Of a DNA stretch of 64,000 nucleotides, positions 26,909 to 36,013 are shown in pieces. A model generated the notes under the pieces. The model saw nothing but the letters and a program-made list of their open reading frames with translations. It did no database searches and was not told where the DNA came from. A program made the translations under genes and the position numbers. This DNA is from a virus, in the IMG/VR virus record IMGVR_UViG_3300032308_000833, positions 1 to 64,000 of that record. One strand, written 5' to 3'. Within the stretch, counting starts at the first letter, position 1, and each line of letters opens with the position of its first letter.

Positions 26909-27534
26909 TAAAGGAAAAACCAACACATAAATTTTTTGAAAGATATGTTGACAATGACCTAACGCAACTTTCAAGATATTTGTTAAAACTTGAAAAAGAT
27001 TTATTTGAAGGGGTCTATCCAAAAGTTTCTAAAGAGTTTGCTAATAATATTGGTGGTGTTCATAATTTAGGAACAAAGTTTAATATTTTTCAGTGCTATA
27101 GTCCACAAATTCACAAATTGTTTTCTGCACTTAGAGAATTAACTATAGATGCTTGTGAGTATTACGATATTGATTATAAAAAACAATCTTACATGGTTCA
27201 GGGTTGGTTTAACACAGACGGAATAGCAGAACCACCAGTTAATGAATCAACTCATTATCACGATCATCTAGGTGGTACTGGTGCACCAAACTTTCATGGT
27301 TATTACTGTGTAGATGCTGAGCCATCTTTTACTTATTATAAAATTGGTGGTCAAGATAAAGAATCAATTCAAAATATTAACAAGAACAATAGAGCCATAT
27401 TGTCAGAAACTGGTCACCCACATGGAATAGGTCCTTGGCCTTTTGATAAACCAAGAATTACTATTGCTTATGATATATCTCCAGTTACTCATATGAGTGG
27501 AAGTGAATTACAACATTGGGTTCCTTTACCTTAA
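26905..27534 (+). CDS. 2OG-Fe(II) oxygenase-like protein, second family, copy 2
   Basis: 209 aa, clear tandem duplicate of the preceding gene: HKFFERYVDNDL near the start, MVQGWFNTDG, HYHDHLGGTGAPNFHGYYC (117-135), SETGHPHGIG and KPRITIAYD. Candidate ligands H119/D120/H121, H171/H173, R184. Four-base overlap (ATGA) indicates coupling. The pair may modify related substrates or form a heteromer. Confidence 0.58.
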   Translation: MIKEKPTHKFFERYVDNDLTQLSRYLLKLEKDLFEGVYPKVSKEFANNIGGVHNLGTKFNIFQCYSPQIHKLFSALRELTIDACEYYDIDYKKQSYMVQGWFNTDGIAEPPVNESTHYHDHLGGTGAPNFHGYYCVDAEPSFTYYKIGGQDKESIQNINKNNRAILSETGHPHGIGPWPFDKPRITIAYDISPVTHMSGSELQHWVPLP

Positions 27535-27703
27535 ACAAGATTGTTTGTTTTATTGTTGGTCATAAAATAAAAAGTACTACTTGTCCATATACTAAAAATA
27601 CATACACGTTGTGTGAACGTTGTAGTCCAAAACAACATACAGCAATGTCGTTTCACTAACGCACAAATCAAACACATGCAGTGTTTTTAGTTTTAATAAA
27701 CTC
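27535..27703. other. Intergenic region without a clear gene
   Basis: AT-rich stretch. One short plus-strand frame ending at about 27658 would encode a peptide with CPYTKNTYTLCERC but has no ATG or SD (only a possible TTG start inside the preceding gene), so I do not call it. The promoter of the ribonucleotide reductase gene follows. Confidence 0.4.
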
Positions 27704-27712
27704 TGCTATACT
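27704..27712 (+). promoter_or_regulatory. Extended -10 promoter of the ribonucleotide reductase gene
   Basis: TGC plus TATACT, 37 nt before the ATG; leader carries TTAGGAGAAA as SD. Confidence 0.65.
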
Positions 27713-27749
27713 TAGTACTTATTCAATTTCATTTAATTAGGAGAAATCA

Positions 27750-29780
27750 ATGTCAGACTTTTTTAGTTTTAAACTTCCAGAGGATTTTATTACAAAATAT
27801 GTAACTATGGATAGCCCATTTGGGTTTAGCGATGCTGGAAACAACTCTTTAGGTGAAATTACTTTTATTAGAACTTATTCTCGTGTTAAAGAAGATGGAA
27901 CCAAAGAAAGATGGTACGAGGTTTGTAAGCGTGTAATCGAGGGTATGTATTCAGTACAAAAGAATCATGCAAAAGAAAACAGATTACCATGGAATGACTA
28001 CAAGGCTCAAAAGTCTGCTCAAGAAGCATTTGATCGTATGTTTAATCTTAAATGGACACCACCAGGTCGTGGGATGTGGGCATTTGGAACCCCCATGACA
28101 ATGGAAAAAAGGAACTCTGCAGCCCTTCAAAATTGTGCCATGGTATCTACTAAGGATCTAGATAGAAACGACCCAGGAGCACTGTTTGCGTGGGTTATGG
28201 ATGCCCTTATGCTAGGCATTGGAGTTGGTTTTGATACCGTTGGACAAGATAAAGAATTTTCTATATATTCACCATTAGAAACTGAATCAGTTTATGAAAT
28301 TCCAGATACTAGAGAAGGTTGGGTTGAGTCTGTTAGATTATTATTAAATTCATATTTAAGACAAGGCCAAGCAAAACAAAAATTTAACTATGATTTAGTA
28401 AGACCATTTGGTGCCCCAATTAAAGGTTTTGGCGGTACAGCATCAGGACCAGAACCATTAATAAAATTACATAATCAAATTGATACTGTTATTGGAGGCA
28501 GAGCAGGAGAAAAACTTGACTCTAGAGCCATAGTAGATGTTGTTAACTTAATTGGAACTTGTGTTGTTGCAGGAAATGTTCGTAGATCAGCAACACTAGC
28601 ATTGGGTTCTGCTGAAGATAAAGATTTTATTAATTTAAAAAATCCAGATATATTTCCAGAAAGAAATTCATTTGATTCAAAGAATCCAGGTTGGGCTTGG
28701 ATGTCAAACAATTCTATTTCAGCAACAGTGGGCACTAAGTATGAAGATTATGTAGATTTAATAGTTAATAATGGAGAGCCAGGCTTTATATGGTTAGATG
28801 TTGCTAGAAATTATGGTAGATTAAAAGATCCAGCAGATTATAAAGATTATAGAGTTATGGGTTTTAATCCATGTGCAGAACAACCATTAGAATCTTATGA
28901 ACTATGTACATTGGTTGAAGTTCATTTAAATAGACATAAAGATAAAGAAGATTTTTTAAGAACATTAAAGTTTGCATACCTATATGGAAAAACAGTTACT
29001 TTGGTTCCAACTCATTGGCAACAAACAAATGGTATTATGCAACGTAATAGAAGAATTGGAACTTCTTTAACAGGCATTGCTTCTTTTTCAGATAAACATG
29101 GTTTGCCAATAGTTCGTGAATGGATGGATGAAGGATATTTAAATATTAAAAAATATGATCATCAATATTCAGAATGGTTATGTGTTCGTGAATCAATAAG
29201 AGTTACAACAGTTAAGCCATCTGGTAGCGTAAGTATTCTTTCTGGAGCAACTCCAGGAGTTCATTGGGGTCCAGGTGGAAAGTTCTTTATGAGAGCAATT
29301 AGATTTGGTGAATCTGATCCTATGGTTTATTTATTTAAGGCTGCTGGATATAAAATAGAAGATGATGTTGTTTCTGCAAATACAAAGGTTGTCTATTTTC
29401 CAATTGCTTCAGAACATGAAAGAGCAGAAAAAGATGTTAGTCTTTTTGAAAAAATTGCTCTTGCAGCAACTGCTCAAAAATATTGGTCAGACAATGGTGT
29501 GTCAGTAACTTTATCTTTTGATAAAGAAACAGAGGCTAAGTATGTTGCTCCAGCATTACACATGTACGAAGGACAATTAAAGGCGGTATCATTCTTACCC
29601 ATGGGAAACACGGTATATCCACAACAACCTTATACAGAAATTACTGAAGAAGAGTATAATAGTTATGTAGGAAAGATTGCTAAAATCAACTGGGATGCTA
29701 TCTACGATGGAGTAGAAAATCTAGAAGCACAGGGTGAAGCATACTGTACTACAGATGTTTGTGAAATAAAGATAGGTTAA
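27750..29780 (+). CDS. nrdJ: Adenosylcobalamin-dependent ribonucleoside-triphosphate reductase (class II)
   Basis: 676 aa, close in length to the monomeric RTPR type. C129 in QNCAMVST, the active-site NPCAEQPLE (373-381, with C375 and E377), C386 in YELCTLVEV, and the redox C-terminal pair C666/C671 in YCTTDVCEIKIG identify the enzyme. It reduces NTPs to dNTPs using cobalamin, without oxygen, supplying DNA precursors for phage replication. Cobalamin dependence means the host must make or import B12. Two bases separate it from a P4H-like gene. Complete, no missing residues seen. Confidence 0.93.
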   Translation: MSDFFSFKLPEDFITKYVTMDSPFGFSDAGNNSLGEITFIRTYSRVKEDGTKERWYEVCKRVIEGMYSVQKNHAKENRLPWNDYKAQKSAQEAFDRMFNLKWTPPGRGMWAFGTPMTMEKRNSAALQNCAMVSTKDLDRNDPGALFAWVMDALMLGIGVGFDTVGQDKEFSIYSPLETESVYEIPDTREGWVESVRLLLNSYLRQGQAKQKFNYDLVRPFGAPIKGFGGTASGPEPLIKLHNQIDTVIGGRAGEKLDSRAIVDVVNLIGTCVVAGNVRRSATLALGSAEDKDFINLKNPDIFPERNSFDSKNPGWAWMSNNSISATVGTKYEDYVDLIVNNGEPGFIWLDVARNYGRLKDPADYKDYRVMGFNPCAEQPLESYELCTLVEVHLNRHKDKEDFLRTLKFAYLYGKTVTLVPTHWQQTNGIMQRNRRIGTSLTGIASFSDKHGLPIVREWMDEGYLNIKKYDHQYSEWLCVRESIRVTTVKPSGSVSILSGATPGVHWGPGGKFFMRAIRFGESDPMVYLFKAAGYKIEDDVVSANTKVVYFPIASEHERAEKDVSLFEKIALAATAQKYWSDNGVSVTLSFDKETEAKYVAPALHMYEGQLKAVSFLPMGNTVYPQQPYTEITEEEYNSYVGKIAKINWDAIYDGVENLEAQGEAYCTTDVCEIKIG

Positions 29781-29782
29781 AT

Positions 29783-30313
29783 ATGGAAGATTTTAAGTCT
29801 CAAATCAAGTATGTTAAGGGTTTTATGAACCCTCAAGAAGCAGGTTTGGTAACGGAATATGCAAAAAAACATCAAGAACTATTTTCTAATTATGGAAATA
29901 GTGAACAAGAGTTTACGGTTCATACCTATCATGAAATAAATGATCTAGATCCTGCTATTCTTAATATAATTCAAAATGTTGCATTGAAAGTTTATGATTT
30001 TGTTTTAAATAACTATGATTCTGAATTTGAAAATTTTATTGATGAAAAAACACATATTGCAAAATTTGTTGAAGGAAGAGGAATGCATGAACATTTTGAT
30101 GCTTCTAGGCCAAAAGATATAGCAACTTTAGTTTATTTAAATGATGAATATCAAGGTGGAGACATATACTTTCCAAAATATGAAATGTCTTTTAAGCCAG
30201 AACCTGGAGATCTATTATGTTTTCCAGACAATACAAACTTTATTCACGGTGTTAAGCCAATAGTTAAGGGAACAAGGTTTACATTACCTCGTTGGTTTAC
30301 ACGCATTGTGTGA
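29783..30313 (+). CDS. 2OG-Fe(II) oxygenase, prolyl-4-hydroxylase-like
   Basis: 176 aa. Classic P4H-type layout: H104-x-D106 in MHEHFDAS, ATLVYLNDEYQGGDIYFP (114-131), the loop KPEPGDLLCFPD, distal H155 in FIHGVKP and R165 in KGTRFTLPRWF. Expected chemistry: 2-oxoglutarate and O2 dependent hydroxylation, typically of a peptidyl proline. It follows the reductase gene by 2 nt and precedes structural genes, so a virion protein (for instance the collagen-like fibre) is a candidate substrate; this is inference. Confidence 0.85.
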   Translation: MEDFKSQIKYVKGFMNPQEAGLVTEYAKKHQELFSNYGNSEQEFTVHTYHEINDLDPAILNIIQNVALKVYDFVLNNYDSEFENFIDEKTHIAKFVEGRGMHEHFDASRPKDIATLVYLNDEYQGGDIYFPKYEMSFKPEPGDLLCFPDNTNFIHGVKPIVKGTRFTLPRWFTRIV

Positions 30314-30319
30314 TAAAAT
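30311..30319 (+). promoter_or_regulatory. Extended -10 promoter
   Basis: TGA plus TAAAAT overlapping the preceding stop; SD TAGGAGAA precedes the ATG at 30335. Confidence 0.5.
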
Positions 30320-30334
30320 AGACTAGGAGAACCT

Positions 30335-33300
30335 ATGTCTAACCCATCCAATCTTTATGCAGAAAAAATTTTTTCAGAGCATCCAATAGCACTCTGGGCA
30401 TTAGACGATAAATCTGATTATGTAATGTTGTTAGATGCAGGACAAAAGGATATAAGTTCTTGGACAATATCTGATTGTACGATTTCAGAAGAAACCAGCA
30501 TATCTACTCAACCATTTCTTACAGAGTCTTTATATAAAGTAACTGGTATACCCTCTACAACTATAAACAAAGTTGCAGTTTTAACTAGTGGTACTTTATT
30601 TAATTTTCAAGATCTTAGTTCAGAGTTAGACACTTTTGCCATATCTTGTTATTTTTATTCAAACAGTTTGCATCTTAATTCAGTAGCAATAGGATATAAG
30701 TATACTGATGTTGTTACAGGTAACCCAGTTGAGATTTTAAAAAATGTTCCAATATCTGTAAATAATAAATGGTTTTTGTTGTCAGAAACATTTAAAGTTG
30801 TTAATCAAAATACAACAGTTCAAGCAATAGTAAAAATAGGATATTCTGCTAGTGTCAACGGAAGCGAAGCCTATGAGTTTTTTTTAAATGGTTTGTCAAT
30901 AGGTCAATGGTCAGAAGAATTTCAAAACTATTCTATTGGGTCAGATGTTGTAAATGTTCCATCTGATATATCGATAGAAACTTCTGAAGGAATTATAGCA
31001 AGATCATATGGATCAGATACAAACTATGGGTATTATCTTGTTAATAACAATAAGATATATGCACAAAACTTTGGTGTTCCTTTAGTTTACGGTGCTTCAA
31101 ACGTTACAAAACTATTTCCAAATATTAACGAAGATGAGACGGCAAAACCATCTATAATATTTCCAGGTTTTGGATTTTTAAATGATTCTGGAAGATACAA
31201 TAATTATACTGTAGAAATGTGGATAAGGGTTGGGGTTGACACTTTAGAAAGCAAAAGAATATTTGGTCCAATAAATTCTAATGACGGTTTATATGTAGAT
31301 GATTGTTTTATTACTTTAGTTGTAGATAATAACTTTAAGTCTGTTTATGTTGGAGAGTGGTTTAGACCAATGTTAATTCAGATAGTGTATTTAGAAAATA
31401 AAGTGTTGTTATTTTTAAATGGTGAAAAAGTTGCAGATTTAAATATTGATAATTCTACATTAAATCTTTTATCAAAACTAGATGAAGCAGATAAAGATCA
31501 AGATTGGCTTGGATTTTATTCTTATGAAAATGTTTATCCATTTGAACTAGATTGTTTTGCTATATATCCTTATGTTATACCAGAAATAATTTCAAAAAAG
31601 AGATGGGTGTATGGTCAAGCAGTACAAAGTCTTGAATCAGTAGACTCTTCTTATAGTGGTAAATCTGCACATATAGATTATTCTTTTGCAGATTATGGTA
31701 CAAATTATCACTATCCAAATATTGGAAAGTGGGAACAAGGAAAAGTAGACAATCTAAGTTATAGTAATAGTTACTTGAGTACTCAGGATTATGAACTTCC
31801 TAACATAACAATAGGTAATAGTGTTGCAATTAATGATTGGTATACTGATTTATCAGAACTTCAAGATGAAGATAATCTTTGGGCTAGTTTTTTAACTTAC
31901 ACTGGTTCGTATACTTTTAATAATTTTAATATTTTAAATGAAGAAATTGCTTCTTTGCATGGTGTTTTTAAAACAACGTCATTATTAAATTCAACAATTG
32001 TGTTGATTAAAAATAAAAACAACTCAGATTTCTTTTCAATAGAAACAACAGGGGTTGGAGATTTAGTATATAGGATTAACGTATCAGGAACAGAGACAAT
32101 ACTTTATGAAACTACATATCAGCAAAACGCATATCTTGAAATCGGTATATATTTAGAAGATTTAATTTCTACATTTGGAAATGATGTTGCAACGTTTTTT
32201 GGTAACAAAGATTCTTTAAAACTTACATTATTAAATAATGAAGATGGAGATTCTTGTTTTGATCAAAAAATGTATAGATTTGGCTTATCAACAAAAAATA
32301 ATCACAAACTTTTTTCTTCACAATTTCAAGCAAATGGAATAATTAAAGATGACAGCAATATAAATGTGCACCTTGCTCACGATTTGGCAAGTTATACTCT
32401 TCACCCAACAGTAAAATATAATAAATATTATCTTGACATAGGTATTGCTGGATATTGGGAAGACTATGTTCCATTAAAATATTTTGCAAAATATACAACA
32501 AATTCATCTGGTAAAAAAGAATATAGTTTGGATTATATTCAGTATAATATCAACTTTCCGTCACCATCTATTTTTAAAGTTGTTGAAGATGCAGGTGGGT
32601 GGACATATGGTCAGTTAGATGAAAAATTTGCAGTACCAGTACAGCAGTCTTATGAAGTTTTAGATAATTCTTTGTTTAGCGGGTATAATAATTATGAAGA
32701 TTTACAGTATAATAGATCAGATCTAAGTTATGAGTATGATTCAGTTAACTCACTAGTTCAGTCTTATGTATCTTTTCAGTTTACAAAAACAGGCATAAAT
32801 AAATCTTTTGAATCATTTACAACAATTGCTCCAGCCTTAAAAAGCGGTATATTAAACCTAGACAATTACCCAGATTGGCAAAATACTATATTTTTAGTTG
32901 AAAACGATACAATCATTTATCCGCCTTCATCTGTTAGTTTTGAAAGTTTATCAATGTCTACATACCTAAAGTTTAATGTAAGGTCAACTATCAACAGAAA
33001 AATAAAGATTAGATCGTTAGAGTTTTCATCTAGATCACTAGAAGAAAATGCGTCTACCCCAATTAGTACAAAAACTGGAACTAAATTATATCCATATATA
33101 AAGAATGGAATTTATAATGACTATAGAGGAAAAAATCCAATAAGTATTTACAAACATTCTAATCCATACCTATACCTAACTAGATACTCTGGAGTAAAAT
33201 TAAAAGGTGATTTTAATTATTATCAGAACAAGGGTTTAAGTATGCCAATTAATGAAAACAAGGATACACTTTTTTCCGTATCAACTATACAGTTAGCAAT

Positions 33301-33943
33301 TAAAAATGATAATTTTGAGTTTACTTATACTCCAGTTCAAATATTTCAAATAAATACGGTTGAGTCAACGGTTAATTTTTACGTAGTTTCAAATGGAGAC
33401 TCTGGGCAAAGAGGCAAGATTTATGCTATTGATTCAAAGACTGGTCAGTTACAAAATGGAATATCTTACTACTTAAATGGAGTGTTAGTTGCAAATCCAG
33501 TAATAGATTCTAAAAACTGGTATTTTTTGAGCGTATCGTTTGCAACACCACTTAAATTTAACTCATATACTGGATCTATAAACCTTAATGGCCCATTAAT
33601 ATATAATCACATATCTTACTATAAGTTAACTGGATTACAACAAAGACAGAGTTCTATAACTAGAATTTGGGATGAGGTAAAGCAGCAATATGTGCTTGGA
33701 GCAGAGGAACCATTTGATTTTGATTGGGAGTTTTGGAATGAAGGATATTTATGGTTTGGAGTATTAATTAAGACATCTTCTTCAGATTTTGGTAATATTC
33801 CATCTAATATTTATAAAACTTATATGGGTACAAACAAAATTATAGTAGGAAATGATGGAGAAAAGCAATTAGTGGCAAAGAGTTATGAAAATCCTATCTA
33901 TATTGGTTCCTCATGGCAACAGTATGTCCTCAATCCAACATAA
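30335..33943 (+). CDS. Large LamG-like minor tail / fibre protein
   Basis: 1202 aa, entirely beta-rich. N-terminal YAEKIFSEHPIALWALDD is a signature I know from actinophage minor tail proteins. Around residues 280-410 there is a concanavalin/LamG-like region (NNYTVEMWIRVG, IFGPINSNDGLYVDD, VLLFLNGEKVADLNI, LDCFAIYPYVI), probably carbohydrate binding. The remainder repeats strand patterns with LFxxxF and WYFLSVSF segments. It lies before the portal gene, apart from the main tail module, which suggests a separately acquired receptor-binding protein. Confidence 0.7.
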   Translation: MSNPSNLYAEKIFSEHPIALWALDDKSDYVMLLDAGQKDISSWTISDCTISEETSISTQPFLTESLYKVTGIPSTTINKVAVLTSGTLFNFQDLSSELDTFAISCYFYSNSLHLNSVAIGYKYTDVVTGNPVEILKNVPISVNNKWFLLSETFKVVNQNTTVQAIVKIGYSASVNGSEAYEFFLNGLSIGQWSEEFQNYSIGSDVVNVPSDISIETSEGIIARSYGSDTNYGYYLVNNNKIYAQNFGVPLVYGASNVTKLFPNINEDETAKPSIIFPGFGFLNDSGRYNNYTVEMWIRVGVDTLESKRIFGPINSNDGLYVDDCFITLVVDNNFKSVYVGEWFRPMLIQIVYLENKVLLFLNGEKVADLNIDNSTLNLLSKLDEADKDQDWLGFYSYENVYPFELDCFAIYPYVIPEIISKKRWVYGQAVQSLESVDSSYSGKSAHIDYSFADYGTNYHYPNIGKWEQGKVDNLSYSNSYLSTQDYELPNITIGNSVAINDWYTDLSELQDEDNLWASFLTYTGSYTFNNFNILNEEIASLHGVFKTTSLLNSTIVLIKNKNNSDFFSIETTGVGDLVYRINVSGTETILYETTYQQNAYLEIGIYLEDLISTFGNDVATFFGNKDSLKLTLLNNEDGDSCFDQKMYRFGLSTKNNHKLFSSQFQANGIIKDDSNINVHLAHDLASYTLHPTVKYNKYYLDIGIAGYWEDYVPLKYFAKYTTNSSGKKEYSLDYIQYNINFPSPSIFKVVEDAGGWTYGQLDEKFAVPVQQSYEVLDNSLFSGYNNYEDLQYNRSDLSYEYDSVNSLVQSYVSFQFTKTGINKSFESFTTIAPALKSGILNLDNYPDWQNTIFLVENDTIIYPPSSVSFESLSMSTYLKFNVRSTINRKIKIRSLEFSSRSLEENASTPISTKTGTKLYPYIKNGIYNDYRGKNPISIYKHSNPYLYLTRYSGVKLKGDFNYYQNKGLSMPINENKDTLFSVSTIQLAIKNDNFEFTYTPVQIFQINTVESTVNFYVVSNGDSGQRGKIYAIDSKTGQLQNGISYYLNGVLVANPVIDSKNWYFLSVSFATPLKFNSYTGSINLNGPLIYNHISYYKLTGLQQRQSSITRIWDEVKQQYVLGAEEPFDFDWEFWNEGYLWFGVLIKTSSSDFGNIPSNIYKTYMGTNKIIVGNDGEKQLVAKSYENPIYIGSSWQQYVLNPT

Positions 33944-33945
33944 TA

Positions 33946-33954
33946 TGGTATACT
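33946..33954 (+). promoter_or_regulatory. Extended -10 late promoter
   Basis: TGG plus TATACT; 7 nt to the ATG at 33962 (near-leaderless), while the ATG at 33956 would lie upstream of the expected transcript start. Confidence 0.6.
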
Positions 33955-33961
33955 AATGGTT

Positions 33962-34357
33962 ATGAATAACCAAAATCCAAACAAAAAAAGAAAACCTCGT
34001 ATGAAAGGCCAAATTGGCGACTCTAAAATAACCTTTATTGAAAAGAACTATGATTGGGGCGTTTATGTTTGGAAAAGAGCCAATGGTAAGTGGTTCACTG
34101 ATGGAGAGGGTAATATTTTAAATATACCAGCCGTAAAACACGATATTGCCGCTTTAGCCGAAATAAAAAAGACAGCAGCATATTATGGAGAACCAGATGG
34201 AGAGGCTGTATTTTTTCCAGGTATGGGAAGAGTGTCAGACGAAGAGTATTCTGAACAAGTAGATAGAATGAAAGCGGGATTAATCCCTAACCTTAATGAT
34301 CTTGGTGCAGTAGCAGCAGCCAAAGCAACAATTGCAAAATATGGCGATGAAGAATAA
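33962..34357 (+). CDS. Conserved actinophage protein upstream of portal
   Basis: 131 aa from the ATG consistent with the promoter. The C-terminal half, GEAVFFPGMGRVSDEEYSEQ then MKAGLIPNLNDLGAVAAAK, matches a family I know directly upstream of portal genes in large actinophages; function unknown, possibly a capsid or packaging accessory. The N-terminal half contains WGVYVWKRANGKWFTDGEGN, a WW-like beta segment. Stop overlaps the portal start. Confidence 0.68.
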   Translation: MNNQNPNKKRKPRMKGQIGDSKITFIEKNYDWGVYVWKRANGKWFTDGEGNILNIPAVKHDIAALAEIKKTAAYYGEPDGEAVFFPGMGRVSDEEYSEQVDRMKAGLIPNLNDLGAVAAAKATIAKYGDEE

Positions 34358-35952
34358 TGAGTGAAGAATTTAATTATGTTATTGGTGCTAGGATAGACGA
34401 AAACGAACAAGCAGTTAATGCATTTGCTAGTTCAGACCCATTTAGCAAAAACTGGGAAGAGTTAAAAAACTATTCTGGTTTGGATAATAACTTTAAACGT
34501 CGTGCAGCAAGAATGTCCAAGGCTCTAGTAGATACAACCCAACAATCTTATATTGACAGATCAATTGCAGTTCCACAAGGTATTGATGGTGCTCGCTCTA
34601 ATCAGATAAATCCTGGTAACGTATTTAGAAATGGTTATGGACTATTTGACGTAATCACACCACCATGGAATGTTTATGAACTTGCCAACTACTATGACAC
34701 ATCTTTTGCAAACCACGCTGCTATTGATGCTAAGGTTGAAAATATTGTAGGTTTGGGATATGATTTTGATATATCAAAAAGAACAATGCTCAAATTAGAG
34801 AATTCCTCAAATGACGAATCAGTAAGTCGTGCAAGAAACAGAATTGAAAGAGCAAAAGTAGAGTTACGTGATTGGCTAGAAAGTTTAAACGCAGATGACT
34901 CTTTTACCACAACAATGGAAAAGATATACACAGATGTTCAAGCAATTGGTAATGGATATATGGAAATTGGTAGAACCACTCGTGGTGAAATTGGATACGT
35001 TGGTCATATTCCAGCAACCACAATGCGTTGTCGCAGATTAAGAGATGGATACGTACAGGTTATTGCAAACAAGGTAGTTTACTTTAGAAACTTTGGTGCT
35101 ACAAATTCAAACCCAGTAACTGAAGATCGTAGACCAAACGAAATTATTCATTTTAAACAATACTCACCATTAAACACATTCTATGGTGTTCCAGACATTA
35201 TTTCAGCAATATCATCTCTACATGGTGATCAACTGGCTTCACAATACAACATTGACTACTTTGGTAACAAAGCAGTTCCAAGATACGTAGTAACCATGAA
35301 AGGTGCCAAACTATCTGCAGACGCAGAAGACAAGATGTTTAGATTTTTACAAACTGGATTAAAGGGTCAAAACCATAGAACTTTGTACATACCTCTTCCT
35401 GGAGATACAGAAAATAACAAGGTAGAGTTTAAGATGGAGCCTATTGAATCTGGAGTACAAGAGGGGTCATTTAAGGAATATAGAAAACAAAACCGTGATG
35501 ACATCTTGGTAGCACATCAAGTACCGCTTTCAAAACTAGGTGGATCAGACTCAGGAGCAATTGCAGCAGCATTGGCTCAAGATAGAACATTTAAAGAGCA
35601 GGTAGCCAGACCAGCACAGGCTCAACTAGAAAAACAAATTAATAAGATCATACGCGAGAAACAAGACGTACTAGAGTTTAAGTTTAATGAACTTACTTTG
35701 ACAGATGAAATAGCACAATCACAAATTCTTGAGAGATATGTAAAAACACAGATTATGATGCCTAATGAGGCAAGAGTGGCACTGGGTCTTCCACAAAGAG
35801 ACGGTGGAGATGAACCATTTGTAGCCAAACCAGAGACTATGAATAATGATGCCAATCGTGCAAGAGATGGCGAAAGACTTAACAATCAGTCAGATGGATC
35901 TGCAACTGTAAGTGGTAGAAATCCAAAGGGCGAGGGTAGATCTTCAACCTAG
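34357..35952 (+). CDS. Phage portal protein
   Basis: 531 aa. Features of portal proteins: FRNGYGLFDVITPPWNVYEL, YANHAAIDAKVENIVGLGYD, the wing/stem region with GEIGYVGHIPATTMRCRR, PNEIIHFKQYSPLNTFYGVP (typical HxxxxxPxxxxYGxS/P signature) and LKGQNHRTLYIPLPGD. The C-terminal AGDxVxSGSxIA-like segment reads LSKLGGSDSGAIAAALAQD. Forms the dodecameric ring through which DNA is packaged and to which the connector binds. Start overlaps the previous stop (TAATG). Confidence 0.9.
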   Translation: MSEEFNYVIGARIDENEQAVNAFASSDPFSKNWEELKNYSGLDNNFKRRAARMSKALVDTTQQSYIDRSIAVPQGIDGARSNQINPGNVFRNGYGLFDVITPPWNVYELANYYDTSFANHAAIDAKVENIVGLGYDFDISKRTMLKLENSSNDESVSRARNRIERAKVELRDWLESLNADDSFTTTMEKIYTDVQAIGNGYMEIGRTTRGEIGYVGHIPATTMRCRRLRDGYVQVIANKVVYFRNFGATNSNPVTEDRRPNEIIHFKQYSPLNTFYGVPDIISAISSLHGDQLASQYNIDYFGNKAVPRYVVTMKGAKLSADAEDKMFRFLQTGLKGQNHRTLYIPLPGDTENNKVEFKMEPIESGVQEGSFKEYRKQNRDDILVAHQVPLSKLGGSDSGAIAAALAQDRTFKEQVARPAQAQLEKQINKIIREKQDVLEFKFNELTLTDEIAQSQILERYVKTQIMMPNEARVALGLPQRDGGDEPFVAKPETMNNDANRARDGERLNNQSDGSATVSGRNPKGEGRSST

Positions 35953-35958
35953 TTACAC

Positions 35959-36003
35959 TGTTTATAACATGTTTATAACTTGTGTATAAAAGGGCTCTAT
36001 AAT
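35959..36003 (+). promoter_or_regulatory. Three 11-bp tandem repeats and -10 upstream of the protease gene
   Basis: TGTTTATAACA, TGTTTATAACT and TGTGTATAAAA follow one another without spacing (35959-35991), then TATAAT at 35998-36003. The 11-bp period places the copies on one face of the helix, as for an activator or repressor array. Confidence 0.55.
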
Positions 36004-36013
36004 GTATAGTACG

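Noticed and set aside
27516-27658. Short frame with a CPYTKNTYTLCERC segment
   Set aside because: No ATG and no SD; only a possible TTG inside the preceding gene.  Cys pattern alone is not enough.
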